DNA from: Aquella oligotrophica
Lineage (GTDB): Bacteria; Pseudomonadota; Gammaproteobacteria; Burkholderiales; UBA11063
DNA length: 64,000 nt
Reading direction: 5' to 3'
Assembly: GCF_002892535.1 (NCBI RefSeq)
Contig: NZ_CP024847.1
Coordinates: 1,860,001-1,924,000, forward strand
Numbering within the stretch: the stretch's first letter is position 1; each line of letters starts with the position of its first letter. Of the stretch, positions 27,683 through 36,355 are shown in pieces. The notes beneath the pieces were generated by a model, which was not told the DNA's origin, ran no database searches, and saw nothing but the letters and a program-made list of their open reading frames with translations. The position numbers and the translations under genes are program-made.

Positions 27683-28681
27683 TTATTCAAGTGCAGCTTT
27701 GATTTTCCTAACCTGTTTGGTAAGTTCAGCAAAAGTTTCAAAGCTTAATGTCTGCTTGGCATCAGAAATTGACTTATCTGGATTTGGATGCATTTCAACC
27801 AATATACCATGTGCACCTGCAGCAACCGAAGCCCTTGCCATTGGCAATACCAGCGAACGAACTCCGGTACCATGACTTGGATCGGCTACTATTGGCAAAT
27901 GAGTTAATTGTTGTAATGCCGGAACCGCATTTAAATCTAAAGTATTTCGGGTAAAGGTTTCAAAAGTACGAATACCGCGTTCACATAGAATCACATTCGG
28001 ATTACCCGATAGCATGATATATTCAGCTGCCATTAATAGCTCTTGATAAGTTGCAGCAAAGCCACGCTTTAAAAGCACAGGATTTTTGATTTTACCCAGC
28101 TCAGTCAGTAAGCCATAGTTTTGCATATTGCGTGCACCAATCTGGATTACATCGAGGTATTTACTAGCTACTTCAAGCTGGCTAATCTCCATTACTTCAG
28201 AAACAGTTACTAGATCATACTTAGCACCGATTTCAGCAATCAATTCAAGCCCAGGCACGCCCATACCTTGAAACTCATATGGCGATGTACGTGGTTTATA
28301 TGCCCCACCACGTAAGGCATGAGCACCATTTTCTTTAGCTACTTTGGCACAAGCTTCAAGCTGCTCACGTGATTCAATCGAGCACGGCCCGGCAATGATG
28401 AATAATTCTTTACCACCAATTTGTTTATTTTTGATAGTAATTATCGTATCACTGGCTTTGGTCTGACGACTGGCAAGCTTGAAATTGGCAGTTAAAGGAT
28501 GAACTTTAGCAACATTGGGTAATTCAGCAAATGCCTCAGTTACAACCAAAGAATCAATCCCACCAATAATTGCTAAAATATTCGCATCACTTTCAACAAC
28601 CCGAAAGCCCATATTTTCAAGACGTTCGATTAATGCCTGTTTATCCAGATAATTGGTATCGGCTTTTAATTCAAGCAACAT
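27683..28681 (-). CDS. 3-deoxy-7-phosphoheptulonate (DAHP) synthase, AroF/AroG-II-like class I-beta
   Basis: A 332-residue first enzyme of the shikimate pathway, condensing PEP with erythrose-4-phosphate. An N-terminal ferredoxin-like regulatory domain (about residues 1-70) is followed by the TIM barrel with FIIAGPCSIES near 93, GAYKPRTSPYEFQGMG near 125, LLKRGFAAT near 200 and ADPSHGTGVR near 265. This is the Thermotoga/Bacillus-type enzyme, not the E. coli AroFGH type. The regulatory domain suggests allosteric feedback. It is the last gene of the trp operon, overlapping trpA by 11 bases, an arrangement that couples shikimate entry to tryptophan synthesis. Confidence 0.9.
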   Translation of the reverse strand: MLLELKADTNYLDKQALIERLENMGFRVVESDANILAIIGGIDSLVVTEAFAELPNVAKVHPLTANFKLASRQTKASDTIITIKNKQIGGKELFIIAGPCSIESREQLEACAKVAKENGAHALRGGAYKPRTSPYEFQGMGVPGLELIAEIGAKYDLVTVSEVMEISQLEVASKYLDVIQIGARNMQNYGLLTELGKIKNPVLLKRGFAATYQELLMAAEYIMLSGNPNVILCERGIRTFETFTRNTLDLNAVPALQQLTHLPIVADPSHGTGVRSLVLPMARASVAAGAHGILVEMHPNPDKSISDAKQTLSFETFAELTKQVRKIKAALE

Positions 28682-29438
28682 TATATAATCCTTGTGTAAT
28701 TTTGGTTAGTTCTGCTGGTGTTACGTTATTAGCAATCTGTTTTACCAGATATGAGCCAACTACACAGCCATCCGCCACTTTTAGAATATCGCTTACCATT
28801 TGCGAATTAGAAACACCAAAGCCAACCGCTATTGGTAATTTAGTAACTTCGCGAATCGAATCAAGATGGGTAGCCAAATCTTCCGGCAAGCCATCACGGG
28901 TTCCCGTTGTTCCTTTCTGACAAGCATAATAGACAAAGCCATTATCAAGTCCAGCTAAGATAGTTTTTATCCGCTTTTGCGTAGTTGATGGCGCGACAAC
29001 AGTTATTGGGCTAATCCCATAAACCTTACACCAGTGACGTAATTCCCCAGCTTCTTCATAAGGTAAATCTACGACTAATACTCCATCAGCTCCTGCATCT
29101 TTAGCTTTACGAATAAATTCTGCCAGATTCGTCTGAATCGGATTATAATAAGTAAAAAGAATTATTGCAACTTGATTATCTTGGCTACGAATTTTACTTA
29201 CGATTTCAAGGCTAGTATCAACAGTGGTATTATGTTCTTTTAAGGCACGTTCCATAGCTGCCTGAATTACCGGACCATCGGCAACCGGATCTGAATATGG
29301 AATACCAACTTCGAGGAGATTAACCCCACCTTTTACTAAGGCAACAAAATTTTCAACACTTTTAGCAATACCGCCATCACCAGCGGTCAGATAAGCAACT
29401 TTGGCTTTATTGGCAAATGCCATATTAATTCGTGACAT
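28671..29438 (-). CDS. trpA: Tryptophan synthase alpha chain
   Basis: A 255-residue TIM-barrel subunit that cleaves indole-3-glycerol phosphate to indole. The catalytic Glu lies in GVNLLEVGIPYSDPVADGPVIQ near residue 40 and the Asp in GVLVVDLPYEEA near 120. The phosphate-binding glycines GFGVSNSQM and ADGCVVGSYLV are present. The start overlaps the trpF-B fusion by 14 bases. A Met five codons later is an alternative start. Confidence 0.95.
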   Translation of the reverse strand: MSRINMAFANKAKVAYLTAGDGGIAKSVENFVALVKGGVNLLEVGIPYSDPVADGPVIQAAMERALKEHNTTVDTSLEIVSKIRSQDNQVAIILFTYYNPIQTNLAEFIRKAKDAGADGVLVVDLPYEEAGELRHWCKVYGISPITVVAPSTTQKRIKTILAGLDNGFVYYACQKGTTGTRDGLPEDLATHLDSIREVTKLPIAVGFGVSNSQMVSDILKVADGCVVGSYLVKQIANNVTPAELTKITQGLYNVA

Positions 29439-31149
29439 GTACTAACTCCCGTGCTAATAGTCCGGGTAAATCTTTATCTCCCCGTCCAGATAAATTAACT
29501 AATACTTTACAGTCTTTAGGTAAGTCTTTGGCTACTTTCATTAAATATGCCAAAGCATGCGATGATTCCAATGCGGGGATAATCCCTTCGGTGCGTGTCA
29601 GTAACTGAAATGCTATTAATGCCTCATCATCAGTTGCCACATCATAATGCGCCCTACCCGTTGCATATAAATCAGCATGCTGCGGCCCAACCGCCGCATA
29701 ATCAAGCCCGGCTGAAACCGAATGAGTATCAGCAATCTGCCCATCCTCAGTCTGTAAAACATAGGTACGATTACCATGTAATACTCCAAGCTTACCTGAT
29801 TGGAAGCGGGCGGCATTTTCACCGACCTTAACTCCATAACCACCAGCTTCAACCCCAACTAATTTAATCTTCTCATCGGGGATAAACTCCTGAAATACGC
29901 CAATAGCATTTGAGCCACCGCCAACACAGGCAATTACCATATCTGGATCACTACCCACTTGTTCATTATATTGAGCCTTGGCTTCCCTACCGATTACTGC
30001 CTGAAATTCGGCACAAATTTGCGGAAATGGATATGGCCCAAGCGCAGTCCCCAAGCAATAATGCGTTGTCTCATAACTAGCCGCCCAATCACGAAGCGCC
30101 TCATTAACCGCATCTTTTAGCGTAGCACTACCATCGGTTACTGCGACTACTTTAGCGCCAAGTAAGCGCATTTTAGCCACATTTGGCGCTTGGCGTTCAA
30201 CATCAACTTGCCCCATATAAACCACACATTCCAATCCAAGCATGGCACAGGCAGTTGCGGTAGCTACTCCATGCTGTCCGGCACCAGTTTCAGCAATAAT
30301 TCTGGGTTTACCCATTTTTTTGGCAAGTAAACATTGTCCAAGAGCATTATTGATTTTATGTGCCCCAGTATGAGTTAAATCTTCACGCTTTAAGTGTACT
30401 GATGTAAGCCCGATTGCTTTAGCAAAATTTTTAACCTCAGTTAAGGCAGTTGGACGCCCGACGAAATTCTTAAGTAAATTTAAGTACTCAGCCTGAAATT
30501 CCGGACTATGCATAATAGTTTTTACGGCATCGATCAAATCTTTTAATGGTTCAATCAATAATTCAGGAACATACATTCCGCCATAAGCACCATAATAAGT
30601 TGGACGAATAACTGCTAAAAATTCACGGATTTTGGCAAAATCTTTTACCCCTCGGCTAATTTCAACGCCTGAAGATAAATCAACCCCAGTTGGCGCATAT
30701 TTATCTATTAGTCCAGATACATTATCTTTATCTAGCCCACCAGCTAAAAACCATCTAAACCCAGTTTCTTCTGGCTCAATTTTTTCATATAGGATAAAGT
30801 CTTTAGCTACATCAAGGCATTCCGGTAATGGCTTACCATCAGCAACATAAATAATCGGTTTATGCGTAAAGTTACTTACTCCGCTTCTTGGCAAATCACC
30901 GTGTAATTGAATTACGTCCAAATTAAGCTCTTTATCAATCTCAGCAATTTTCTCCGGGGTTTCATCAAAAAACACCCCGACCACCTTGGTTGGATAATCT
31001 TTTACCACGGCAGTAATCTCTTTGGCTGTAGCTATATCAATCTGCCTCGGTGAGTGACTGGTAAATAATAAACCGATAAAATCAACACCACTAGCGGCAA
31101 CTTTTCGCGCCATTTCCGGCTCACGGATTCCACATATTTTAACTAACAT
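29425..31149 (-). CDS. trpFB: Fused phosphoribosylanthranilate isomerase (TrpF) and tryptophan synthase beta (TrpB)
   Basis: A 574-residue fusion of two tryptophan pathway enzymes. Residues 1-176 are TrpF: the general base Cys in VKICGIREPEMA, LFTSHSPRQI and the catalytic Asp in GVDLSSGVE near 158. Residues about 178-574 are TrpB: YYGAYGGMYVPELL, the PLP Lys in THTGAHKINNALGQ, GGGSNAIGVF phosphate loop and the terminal LSGRGDKDL. The junction is short (AVIRP). Neither part is truncated. The E. coli arrangement is different (TrpC-TrpF), so this is a distinct fusion. The fusion overlaps trpA. Confidence 0.95.
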   Translation of the reverse strand: MLVKICGIREPEMARKVAASGVDFIGLLFTSHSPRQIDIATAKEITAVVKDYPTKVVGVFFDETPEKIAEIDKELNLDVIQLHGDLPRSGVSNFTHKPIIYVADGKPLPECLDVAKDFILYEKIEPEETGFRWFLAGGLDKDNVSGLIDKYAPTGVDLSSGVEISRGVKDFAKIREFLAVIRPTYYGAYGGMYVPELLIEPLKDLIDAVKTIMHSPEFQAEYLNLLKNFVGRPTALTEVKNFAKAIGLTSVHLKREDLTHTGAHKINNALGQCLLAKKMGKPRIIAETGAGQHGVATATACAMLGLECVVYMGQVDVERQAPNVAKMRLLGAKVVAVTDGSATLKDAVNEALRDWAASYETTHYCLGTALGPYPFPQICAEFQAVIGREAKAQYNEQVGSDPDMVIACVGGGSNAIGVFQEFIPDEKIKLVGVEAGGYGVKVGENAARFQSGKLGVLHGNRTYVLQTEDGQIADTHSVSAGLDYAAVGPQHADLYATGRAHYDVATDDEALIAFQLLTRTEGIIPALESSHALAYLMKVAKDLPKDCKVLVNLSGRGDKDLPGLLARELVHVTN

Positions 31150-31198
31150 TTTCTATCCTTATTTTTATTATCGCTTGCAATATAAACACCAAACTAAA

Positions 31199-31552
31199 TT
31201 AATCTTTATTTTTATACTTTTCTAAGAAACTTATTGTCAAATTCAACTCTTCTAATATTCGTGGAAACTGACCCGGTACCTTTTCCCATTTTGTTTTTAA
31301 GCTTACAAGTGTTCGATATGAAAAAGGGTAGTAGCGTTTAAAATTTCTTAGTTCATAAAGTATAGCTGTTTGTCTATCAACATACATCCTCTCTTTTTCA
31401 TCTTCAGGCTGAACCAATTCTTTAATAAGTTTATGATAATTTTCAAACTCTTTAAGGTCTTGATCTCTTTTTCTAGTATCAAAATATCTATAAGCCGTCC
31501 AAATAAATGTAAGTAACCCAATAATAGTACTAACAATGAATTTAATATCCAT
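31199..31552 (-). CDS. Small single-TM protein inside the trp operon, function unknown
   Basis: A 117-residue protein with one N-terminal transmembrane helix (about residues 4-22, IVSTIIGLLTFIWTAYRYF) and a basic/acidic mixed cytoplasmic part predicted to be mostly helical (KRDQDLKEFENYHKLIKEL, ILEELNLTISFLEKY). I know no family for it. It lies between the trpD-C and trpF-B genes with gaps of about 17 and 49 bases. The ATG at 31552 is used; a GTG four codons upstream is possible. The coding part is more AT-rich than the trp genes, hinting at insertion. Confidence 0.6.
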   Translation of the reverse strand: MDIKFIVSTIIGLLTFIWTAYRYFDTRKRDQDLKEFENYHKLIKELVQPEDEKERMYVDRQTAILYELRNFKRYYPFSYRTLVSLKTKWEKVPGQFPRILEELNLTISFLEKYKNKD

Positions 31553-31569
31553 ATCAATAAACACTCATT

Positions 31570-33255
31570 TTAATCTTCAAAAAATTCAGCGGGATTAACC
31601 AATCTCGACAACGCTTCACCAACTAGCACACCATCATAACCAAGATTAATCGCAGCTAAAGCTTGTTCTCTGGTTTTAAGTCCAGACTCAGCTACTTTCA
31701 CCTTACCTGCCGGGATTAGCTCAATTAACTCAGCAAATTTATCCGCATGCATACTAAAATCATTCAAATCACGTTGATTTACCCCGACTACATCCGCATC
31801 AGCCTGTAGTGCAATTTCAAGTTCGCTGGCATCATGCACTTCAACCAGTACTTCTAGCCCGAAACTATGCGCAATCCTTGCCATTTCGATAGTGTTTTCT
31901 TTTAGTACGTGCACGATCAGCAAAATCACATCAGCGCCAGCCTCGGCAGCTTCGGCAATTTGCGGCGGTGTCAGCATAAAATCTTTACATAATATCGGTA
32001 CCGGAGTATCTTTTAGCCCAGCAACTACATTACGTAAATCATCCATCGTCCCATTAAAGCCAGCATCAGTTAATACCGAAATCGCCGCGGCCCCGATTGA
32101 TACATAATGTTTTGCTCGCTCGACTGGATCACCGATATCGGCAATATGCCCAGCTGACGGCGAAGCACGCTTGATTTCACTAATTACCGCAAATGGTTTA
32201 GCCAATAATGCCGCTTTCATACTTTTACGTTTTTGTGGGGCTTGATATTTACGTGCAACGATTTGCTGTAATTTATTTAGCTTAATAATATCGCCTTCTT
32301 TTATTCTTGCTGCTGCTATTTTTACGCCTTCGGCGATAGAAGCAGCCTTACCATAAACAAATAAAGCAGCAGCAGCATTTAGTACCAGACTATCAGTAAC
32401 CCCTGTTCTTTCACCATTTAGAGTACGAATCAGCATCTGAGCATTGTACATGCGTTCACCACCAGCAAGATCCGCCAAACTTGCTTTAGCCAAGCCAAGC
32501 TCTTCTGGATTAATCGTAAAGTCAGAAACTCCATCGCGGGTAACCAATTTAGCATTGATAGTACCGAGTGTACTTAATTCATCTAAGCCATTAGCATGAA
32601 ATACCAGCGATTTTGTCGTACCAAGTTTATGTAAAACTTCAGCAATTATTGCAACATACTTCTGGCTATAGACGCCAAGTATTAGGTGCTCACGCCCAGC
32701 CGGATTTAATAACGGTCCAAGCAGATTAAACAACGTCGGCATAGCCAATTTTTTCCGCACTGGCGATAAATTACGTAATACCGGATAATGATTGGGGGCA
32801 AAACAGAATAAAAAATTACGGTTGGCTAATTCTTCAGAAAATTTATCTTCTGGCAAATTCAGGTTATAACCAAGCTCGCTTAATACATCCGCCGAGCCGC
32901 ATTTGGAGGACATAGCCCGATTTCCATGCTTAATAACTGGAATACCGCAAGCAGCCGTAAGTAGTGAACCACCGGTAGAGATATTTAACGTCCCAGCGCG
33001 ATCACCACCAGTTCCAACTATATCTACAAAGCGATCCAATAATTTTATTTTACGTCCAGTTTCACTAATCGCCTGATGAAAACCCAGTAATTCAGTCGCG
33101 GTTTCGCCTTTGGCACTAAGTAAGCTTAATAATGCTCCAGCTTCAACCTGTTCAACATTATCAGATAACAATACTCTACCCGCCTTATAACTTTCATCAA
33201 AAGTAAGATTCTCACCAGTAGTTAGTTTTATTAGGTATTTATTTAACTTTAGCAT
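31570..33255 (-). CDS. trpDC: Fused anthranilate phosphoribosyltransferase (TrpD) and indole-3-glycerol phosphate synthase (TrpC)
   Basis: A 561-residue fusion. Residues about 1-320 are TrpD: DIVGTGGDRAGTLNIST (PRPP-binding GTGGD), KHGNRAMSSKCGSADVLSELG and LLGPLLNPA. From about residue 325 is TrpC: PFAVISEIKRASPSAGHI with catalytic Lys, ILCKDFMLTPPQIAEA, the Glu/Asn region VLVEVHDASEL and VGVNQRDLNDF, and ESGLKTREQA near the end. The N-terminus overlaps the end of trpG by 17 bases, so the ATG at 33255 is used. TrpG here is separate, unlike the E. coli TrpG-TrpD fusion. Confidence 0.95.
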   Translation of the reverse strand: MLKLNKYLIKLTTGENLTFDESYKAGRVLLSDNVEQVEAGALLSLLSAKGETATELLGFHQAISETGRKIKLLDRFVDIVGTGGDRAGTLNISTGGSLLTAACGIPVIKHGNRAMSSKCGSADVLSELGYNLNLPEDKFSEELANRNFLFCFAPNHYPVLRNLSPVRKKLAMPTLFNLLGPLLNPAGREHLILGVYSQKYVAIIAEVLHKLGTTKSLVFHANGLDELSTLGTINAKLVTRDGVSDFTINPEELGLAKASLADLAGGERMYNAQMLIRTLNGERTGVTDSLVLNAAAALFVYGKAASIAEGVKIAAARIKEGDIIKLNKLQQIVARKYQAPQKRKSMKAALLAKPFAVISEIKRASPSAGHIADIGDPVERAKHYVSIGAAAISVLTDAGFNGTMDDLRNVVAGLKDTPVPILCKDFMLTPPQIAEAAEAGADVILLIVHVLKENTIEMARIAHSFGLEVLVEVHDASELEIALQADADVVGVNQRDLNDFSMHADKFAELIELIPAGKVKVAESGLKTREQALAAINLGYDGVLVGEALSRLVNPAEFFED

Positions 33256-33823
33256 TACATATTTCCACAAAATTATTGATTATTTGCTGACCTTCTGGCG
33301 TAAGTATTGATTCTGGATGAAATTGCACCCCATATATCGGATATTCGCGATGACTAAGCGCCATAATATTTCCATCAACATCTTCAGCTTCAACGGACAA
33401 CACATTTGGTAAGTCATTCTTTTTGACAACTAATGAATGATAGCGTGCAGCCTGAAATGGTAAATGAACACGAGAAAATAATTTATTCCGATTATGAAAA
33501 ATCAAGCTTGATTTACCATGCATAACCTTATCAGCAAGATCAACCGTCCCACCAAATGCAGCACCGATTGCCTGATGTCCAAGACATACACCAAATATGG
33601 GAATTTTATGCCCAAGTTTTTGAATTACTTCAATACAGATTCCAGCATCAGTCGGATGTCCTGGACCAGGAGATAAGACGATCCCCTGCAAATTCTTTAA
33701 CTCTTCAATCTCTTTGATACTGATTGCATCATTTCTGACAACTTTAACATCTGCTCCAGCAATAACAAAACCCTGATAGAGATTATAAGTAAAACTGTCA
33801 TAATTATCGATTAGTAATATCAT
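33239..33823 (-). CDS. trpG: Anthranilate synthase component II (glutamine amidotransferase)
   Basis: A 194-residue class I amidotransferase supplying ammonia to TrpE. It begins with MILLIDNYDSFTYNLYQ. The nucleophile Cys is in IFGVCLGHQAIG near residue 79, and the His/Glu pair in YGVQFHPES near residue 168. The oxyanion-region motif LSPGPGHP is present. It could also serve aminodeoxychorismate synthase, as PabA/TrpG proteins are often shared; the operon position favours tryptophan. It overlaps trpE by 4 bases. Confidence 0.93.
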   Translation of the reverse strand: MILLIDNYDSFTYNLYQGFVIAGADVKVVRNDAISIKEIEELKNLQGIVLSPGPGHPTDAGICIEVIQKLGHKIPIFGVCLGHQAIGAAFGGTVDLADKVMHGKSSLIFHNRNKLFSRVHLPFQAARYHSLVVKKNDLPNVLSVEAEDVDGNIMALSHREYPIYGVQFHPESILTPEGQQIINNFVEICNAKVK

Positions 33824-35172
33824 AGCGTACCTTTCAGGGCTAATTCTATACTTGCCATTGCACCGCGTGCTTTAAGATAGGTTTCTTCAACTTCTTTTTC
33901 TGGGACTGAATCATAAACAATTCCAGCACCAGTTCTTACTTCAACTGTTGAACCATGTTTAAAAATCGTCCGAATCGTAATCGCACTAGTCAGATTACCT
34001 GATTCATCAACTATCATAACTGCGCCACCATATGCACCACGTCTAGTTGCCTCAAGCTCATCAATAATTTCCATTGCCCGGATTTTTGGTGCGCCAGATA
34101 AAGTACCTGCTGGCAACACAGATTTTAAAACATCAAACGAGTTATATTTCGAATCCATTTGTCCAACTACATGCGAAACAATATGACTTACATGCGAGTA
34201 GGTTTTTACATTTTTAAATTTAGTAACACTTACCGTACCTGGTTTTGCCATTGCTCCAACATCATTACGGGCTAAATCTACCAACATAATATGCTCTGAA
34301 GTTTCCTTCGGGTCATTGAGTAGTTTATTAATATCATCACCTTTTTTACAGGTACCCGCAATTGGCACCGTTTCAATTACACCATCTTTTACCCCAACCA
34401 GCAACTCAGGAGAAGCACCAATTATTGAAAAATCAGCTTCTTCAAATAAAAATAAATATGGCGTTGGATTAAGTTTACGTAATGCGCGATATAAGGCAAA
34501 TGAACTGATATTTATATCAGCACTAAATGTCCGTGATAATACCACCTGAAAAATATCGCCCTGGCGGATATATTCTTTTGCTCGTTTTACCTTATCAGCA
34601 AATTCGCTATCACTAACATCTGGCTCTAAAGCAATCATTTTTTGCGGATGTGTAACTGGTAAACCATTTATCGAGAAAAGTTTTTGTACTACTTGATTTA
34701 GTTCTTCTTCGCTTCCTTCATGTTTGATTACCAATTTTTGGGCTTGATGATCAAAGCTAATCACAGTTTTATAGATTCTAAAGAAGAAATCTGGGACGGC
34801 TTTGGGAGGGTGTCGATCTGGTAATTTTTCTTTTACTCTTACTCCATCATAAGTAACAAAACCGAAAGACTTACGCCCAACTGTAAATTCAGGCAATAGT
34901 AAATATGGGTCGATTGAATGATTTACTATGTTACCAGCAAAATCAATATGCACGTCCGTACCTCTAGCACTAAACGTAGCTAGTGGGTTAATACCGATGA
35001 ATGATGCCTTACCATAGCCTTCATCATAAGCCGACTCCATCATGGTACTACCAGCACCACCAACTGCAGCATAAGCCAGAATTGGCGTCATGGTATCGTA
35101 ATCAAGTTCTCTGGTTAAAAATTGCCGATTACTAAAGGCAGCATCCAGATTTTTATCATTAAATAAACTCAT
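33820..35172 (-). CDS. trpE: Anthranilate synthase component I
   Basis: A 450-residue chorismate-utilising enzyme, a little shorter than E. coli TrpE. C-terminal signatures: QGDIFQVVLSR, FLFEEADFSIIGASPELLVG, PIAGT near residue 270, DLARNDVGAMAKPGTV, SHIVSHVVG, LPAGTLSGAPKIRAMEIIDELE and RGAYGGAV. The N-terminal STMMESA may correspond to the LLES-type feedback site that binds tryptophan. It is the first gene of the trp operon; two palindromes upstream are candidate control sites. Confidence 0.94.
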   Translation of the reverse strand: MSLFNDKNLDAAFSNRQFLTRELDYDTMTPILAYAAVGGAGSTMMESAYDEGYGKASFIGINPLATFSARGTDVHIDFAGNIVNHSIDPYLLLPEFTVGRKSFGFVTYDGVRVKEKLPDRHPPKAVPDFFFRIYKTVISFDHQAQKLVIKHEGSEEELNQVVQKLFSINGLPVTHPQKMIALEPDVSDSEFADKVKRAKEYIRQGDIFQVVLSRTFSADINISSFALYRALRKLNPTPYLFLFEEADFSIIGASPELLVGVKDGVIETVPIAGTCKKGDDINKLLNDPKETSEHIMLVDLARNDVGAMAKPGTVSVTKFKNVKTYSHVSHIVSHVVGQMDSKYNSFDVLKSVLPAGTLSGAPKIRAMEIIDELEATRRGAYGGAVMIVDESGNLTSAITIRTIFKHGSTVEVRTGAGIVYDSVPEKEVEETYLKARGAMASIELALKGTL

Positions 35173-35234
35173 ATTATGTCCTATTGGGGCTTTATTTTAT
35201 AACTGCATTATTATAGCGTAATTATAGTACTTTT

Positions 35235-35260
35235 ACTTTTATTGATTTGTCAATAAAAGT
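35235..35260 (-). promoter_or_regulatory. Perfect palindrome in the trpE promoter region
   Basis: ACTTTTATTGA, a 4-base centre, and TCAATAAAAGT form an 11-bp perfect dyad about 65 bases upstream of the trpE ATG. On the minus strand it contains a TTGACA (-35-like), and a TATAAT lies 21 bases downstream of it, near 35220, which is longer than ideal spacing. No T-run follows it in either direction, so an operator is more likely than a terminator. It does not look like the E. coli TrpR operator. Confidence 0.5.
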
Positions 35261-35276
35261 CATCTCAACACGCCAA

Positions 35277-35310
35277 TTTTGTAATGACGTAATGATACAT
35301 CATTACAAAA
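35277..35310 (-). promoter_or_regulatory. Second inverted repeat upstream of trpE
   Basis: TTTTGTAATGA (35277-35287) and TCATTACAAAA (35300-35310) are perfect 11-bp arms around a 12-base spacer that itself contains a third GTAATGA. The GTAATGA/TCATTAC repeats look like a multimeric protein-binding site upstream of the trp promoter. Confidence 0.45.
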
Positions 35311-35779
35311 TATTTGTCAAGAGAATATCAAATATAATTATTTTGAAACTGTAATTAAGTTTCCAACCAAAAGGCAACAGCCTGTTACCTAGTGTTAAAA
35401 TTTGAATCGATGTAGAGCTAATGATTAAGTGGTATATGTTATGGGATAAGCGCTATAAAAAACCTTAGATGGAATTCAAATTAGAATAGAATATTATTAC
35501 ACTTAAAGAGTATTAATGCAATCCAAGAATATTTCTTAGTGCACCCTAGAGAAAAGAGCTTTTTGAAAGCAGATTGAGCTGTTTGGAAATAAAACATCTT
35601 AGCTCGGTATCAGGGGTTAAAATTAGACCAATCAACCAGCTTGGTCAGTTAAGCACAAAAAAGAATGAATTATATGTAAACAGTATTGATTTCCCCCTTC
35701 CCCATGCACATGCCATAAATACCACTCAATAGAAGATATTCATCAAATAGAAGACTTATGACATGTACCGGAGTATTAA

Positions 35780-36355
35780 TTATTTTCCTTCTTTATAGCG
35801 TTCTGAATATTCTCTAGTAGCAGTTTTTATAACAATTTTTTCACCAACATTAACAAAAGAAGGCACGACCACACGAATACCATTATCAAGGATTGCAGGC
35901 TTATCCATTGCAGTAGCTGTAGCTCCTTTGATTTGAGGGTCGGTTTCTACAACAGTACAAATAACAGTTGTAGGGAATTCAACTGCAAGAACGCTTCCAT
36001 CAACTAGCTTAAGGCGAACATTTATACCATCAGATAAGAAAGCAACATCATCGCCGATTGTTTCCGCACTAACCGTAATTTGACTATAATCTTCCATATT
36101 CATAAATACATAGTCTTCACCTTCTTTATACAAGAAAGTACACTCTAATTCTTCAGTTGATAGCCGTTCAATTGTATCAGTTGATCTAAATGCAGTTTGA
36201 GCTTTTGAACCAGTTTGAATGTTTCTCATCTCTGTTTGTATAAACGCACCACCACCAGTTCCTGATTTTACTGTACGCGTGCTTAATACAGCAAATTGAC
36301 GACCTTCATATTGAATAATCCAACCTGGACGAAGATCAACTGCTTTTTCTTTCAT
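35780..36355 (-). CDS. efp: Elongation factor P with atypical tip loop
   Basis: A 191-residue three-domain translation factor that rescues ribosomes stalled at proline runs. KOW-like domain 1 begins LRPGWIIQYEGRQFAVL; domains 2 and 3 include FLYKEGEDYVFMN, VVETDPQIKGATATAMDKPAIL and VVVPSFVNVGEKIVI. The overall pattern (GAFIQTEMRNI, IKGATATA) is closest to alphaproteobacterial EF-P. The domain 1 tip normally reads PGKGQAF or PGKGGAF with a modified Lys, or has an Arg. Here residues 31-38 are SGTGGGAF: one residue longer, with no Lys or Arg at the tip. The DNA of the loop is clear (TCA GGA ACT GGT GGT GGT GCG TTT). Confidence 0.93.
   Translation of the reverse strand: MKEKAVDLRPGWIIQYEGRQFAVLSTRTVKSGTGGGAFIQTEMRNIQTGSKAQTAFRSTDTIERLSTEELECTFLYKEGEDYVFMNMEDYSQITVSAETIGDDVAFLSDGINVRLKLVDGSVLAVEFPTTVICTVVETDPQIKGATATAMDKPAILDNGIRVVVPSFVNVGEKIVIKTATREYSERYKEGK

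Larger units (their letters stand above)
35173..35779. other. Long gene-free region between trpE and efp
   Basis: About 600 bases without a convincing gene. The part next to trpE holds the two palindromes. From about 35400 to 35760 the sequence has stops in all frames and no recognisable protein fragment or RNA; it may be degenerate DNA. I see no tryptophan-rich leader peptide that would mark a classical attenuator. Confidence 0.5.

Noticed and set aside
35400-35760. Possible decayed gene between trpE and efp.
   Set aside because: All frames are broken at short intervals and no fragment matches a family I know.
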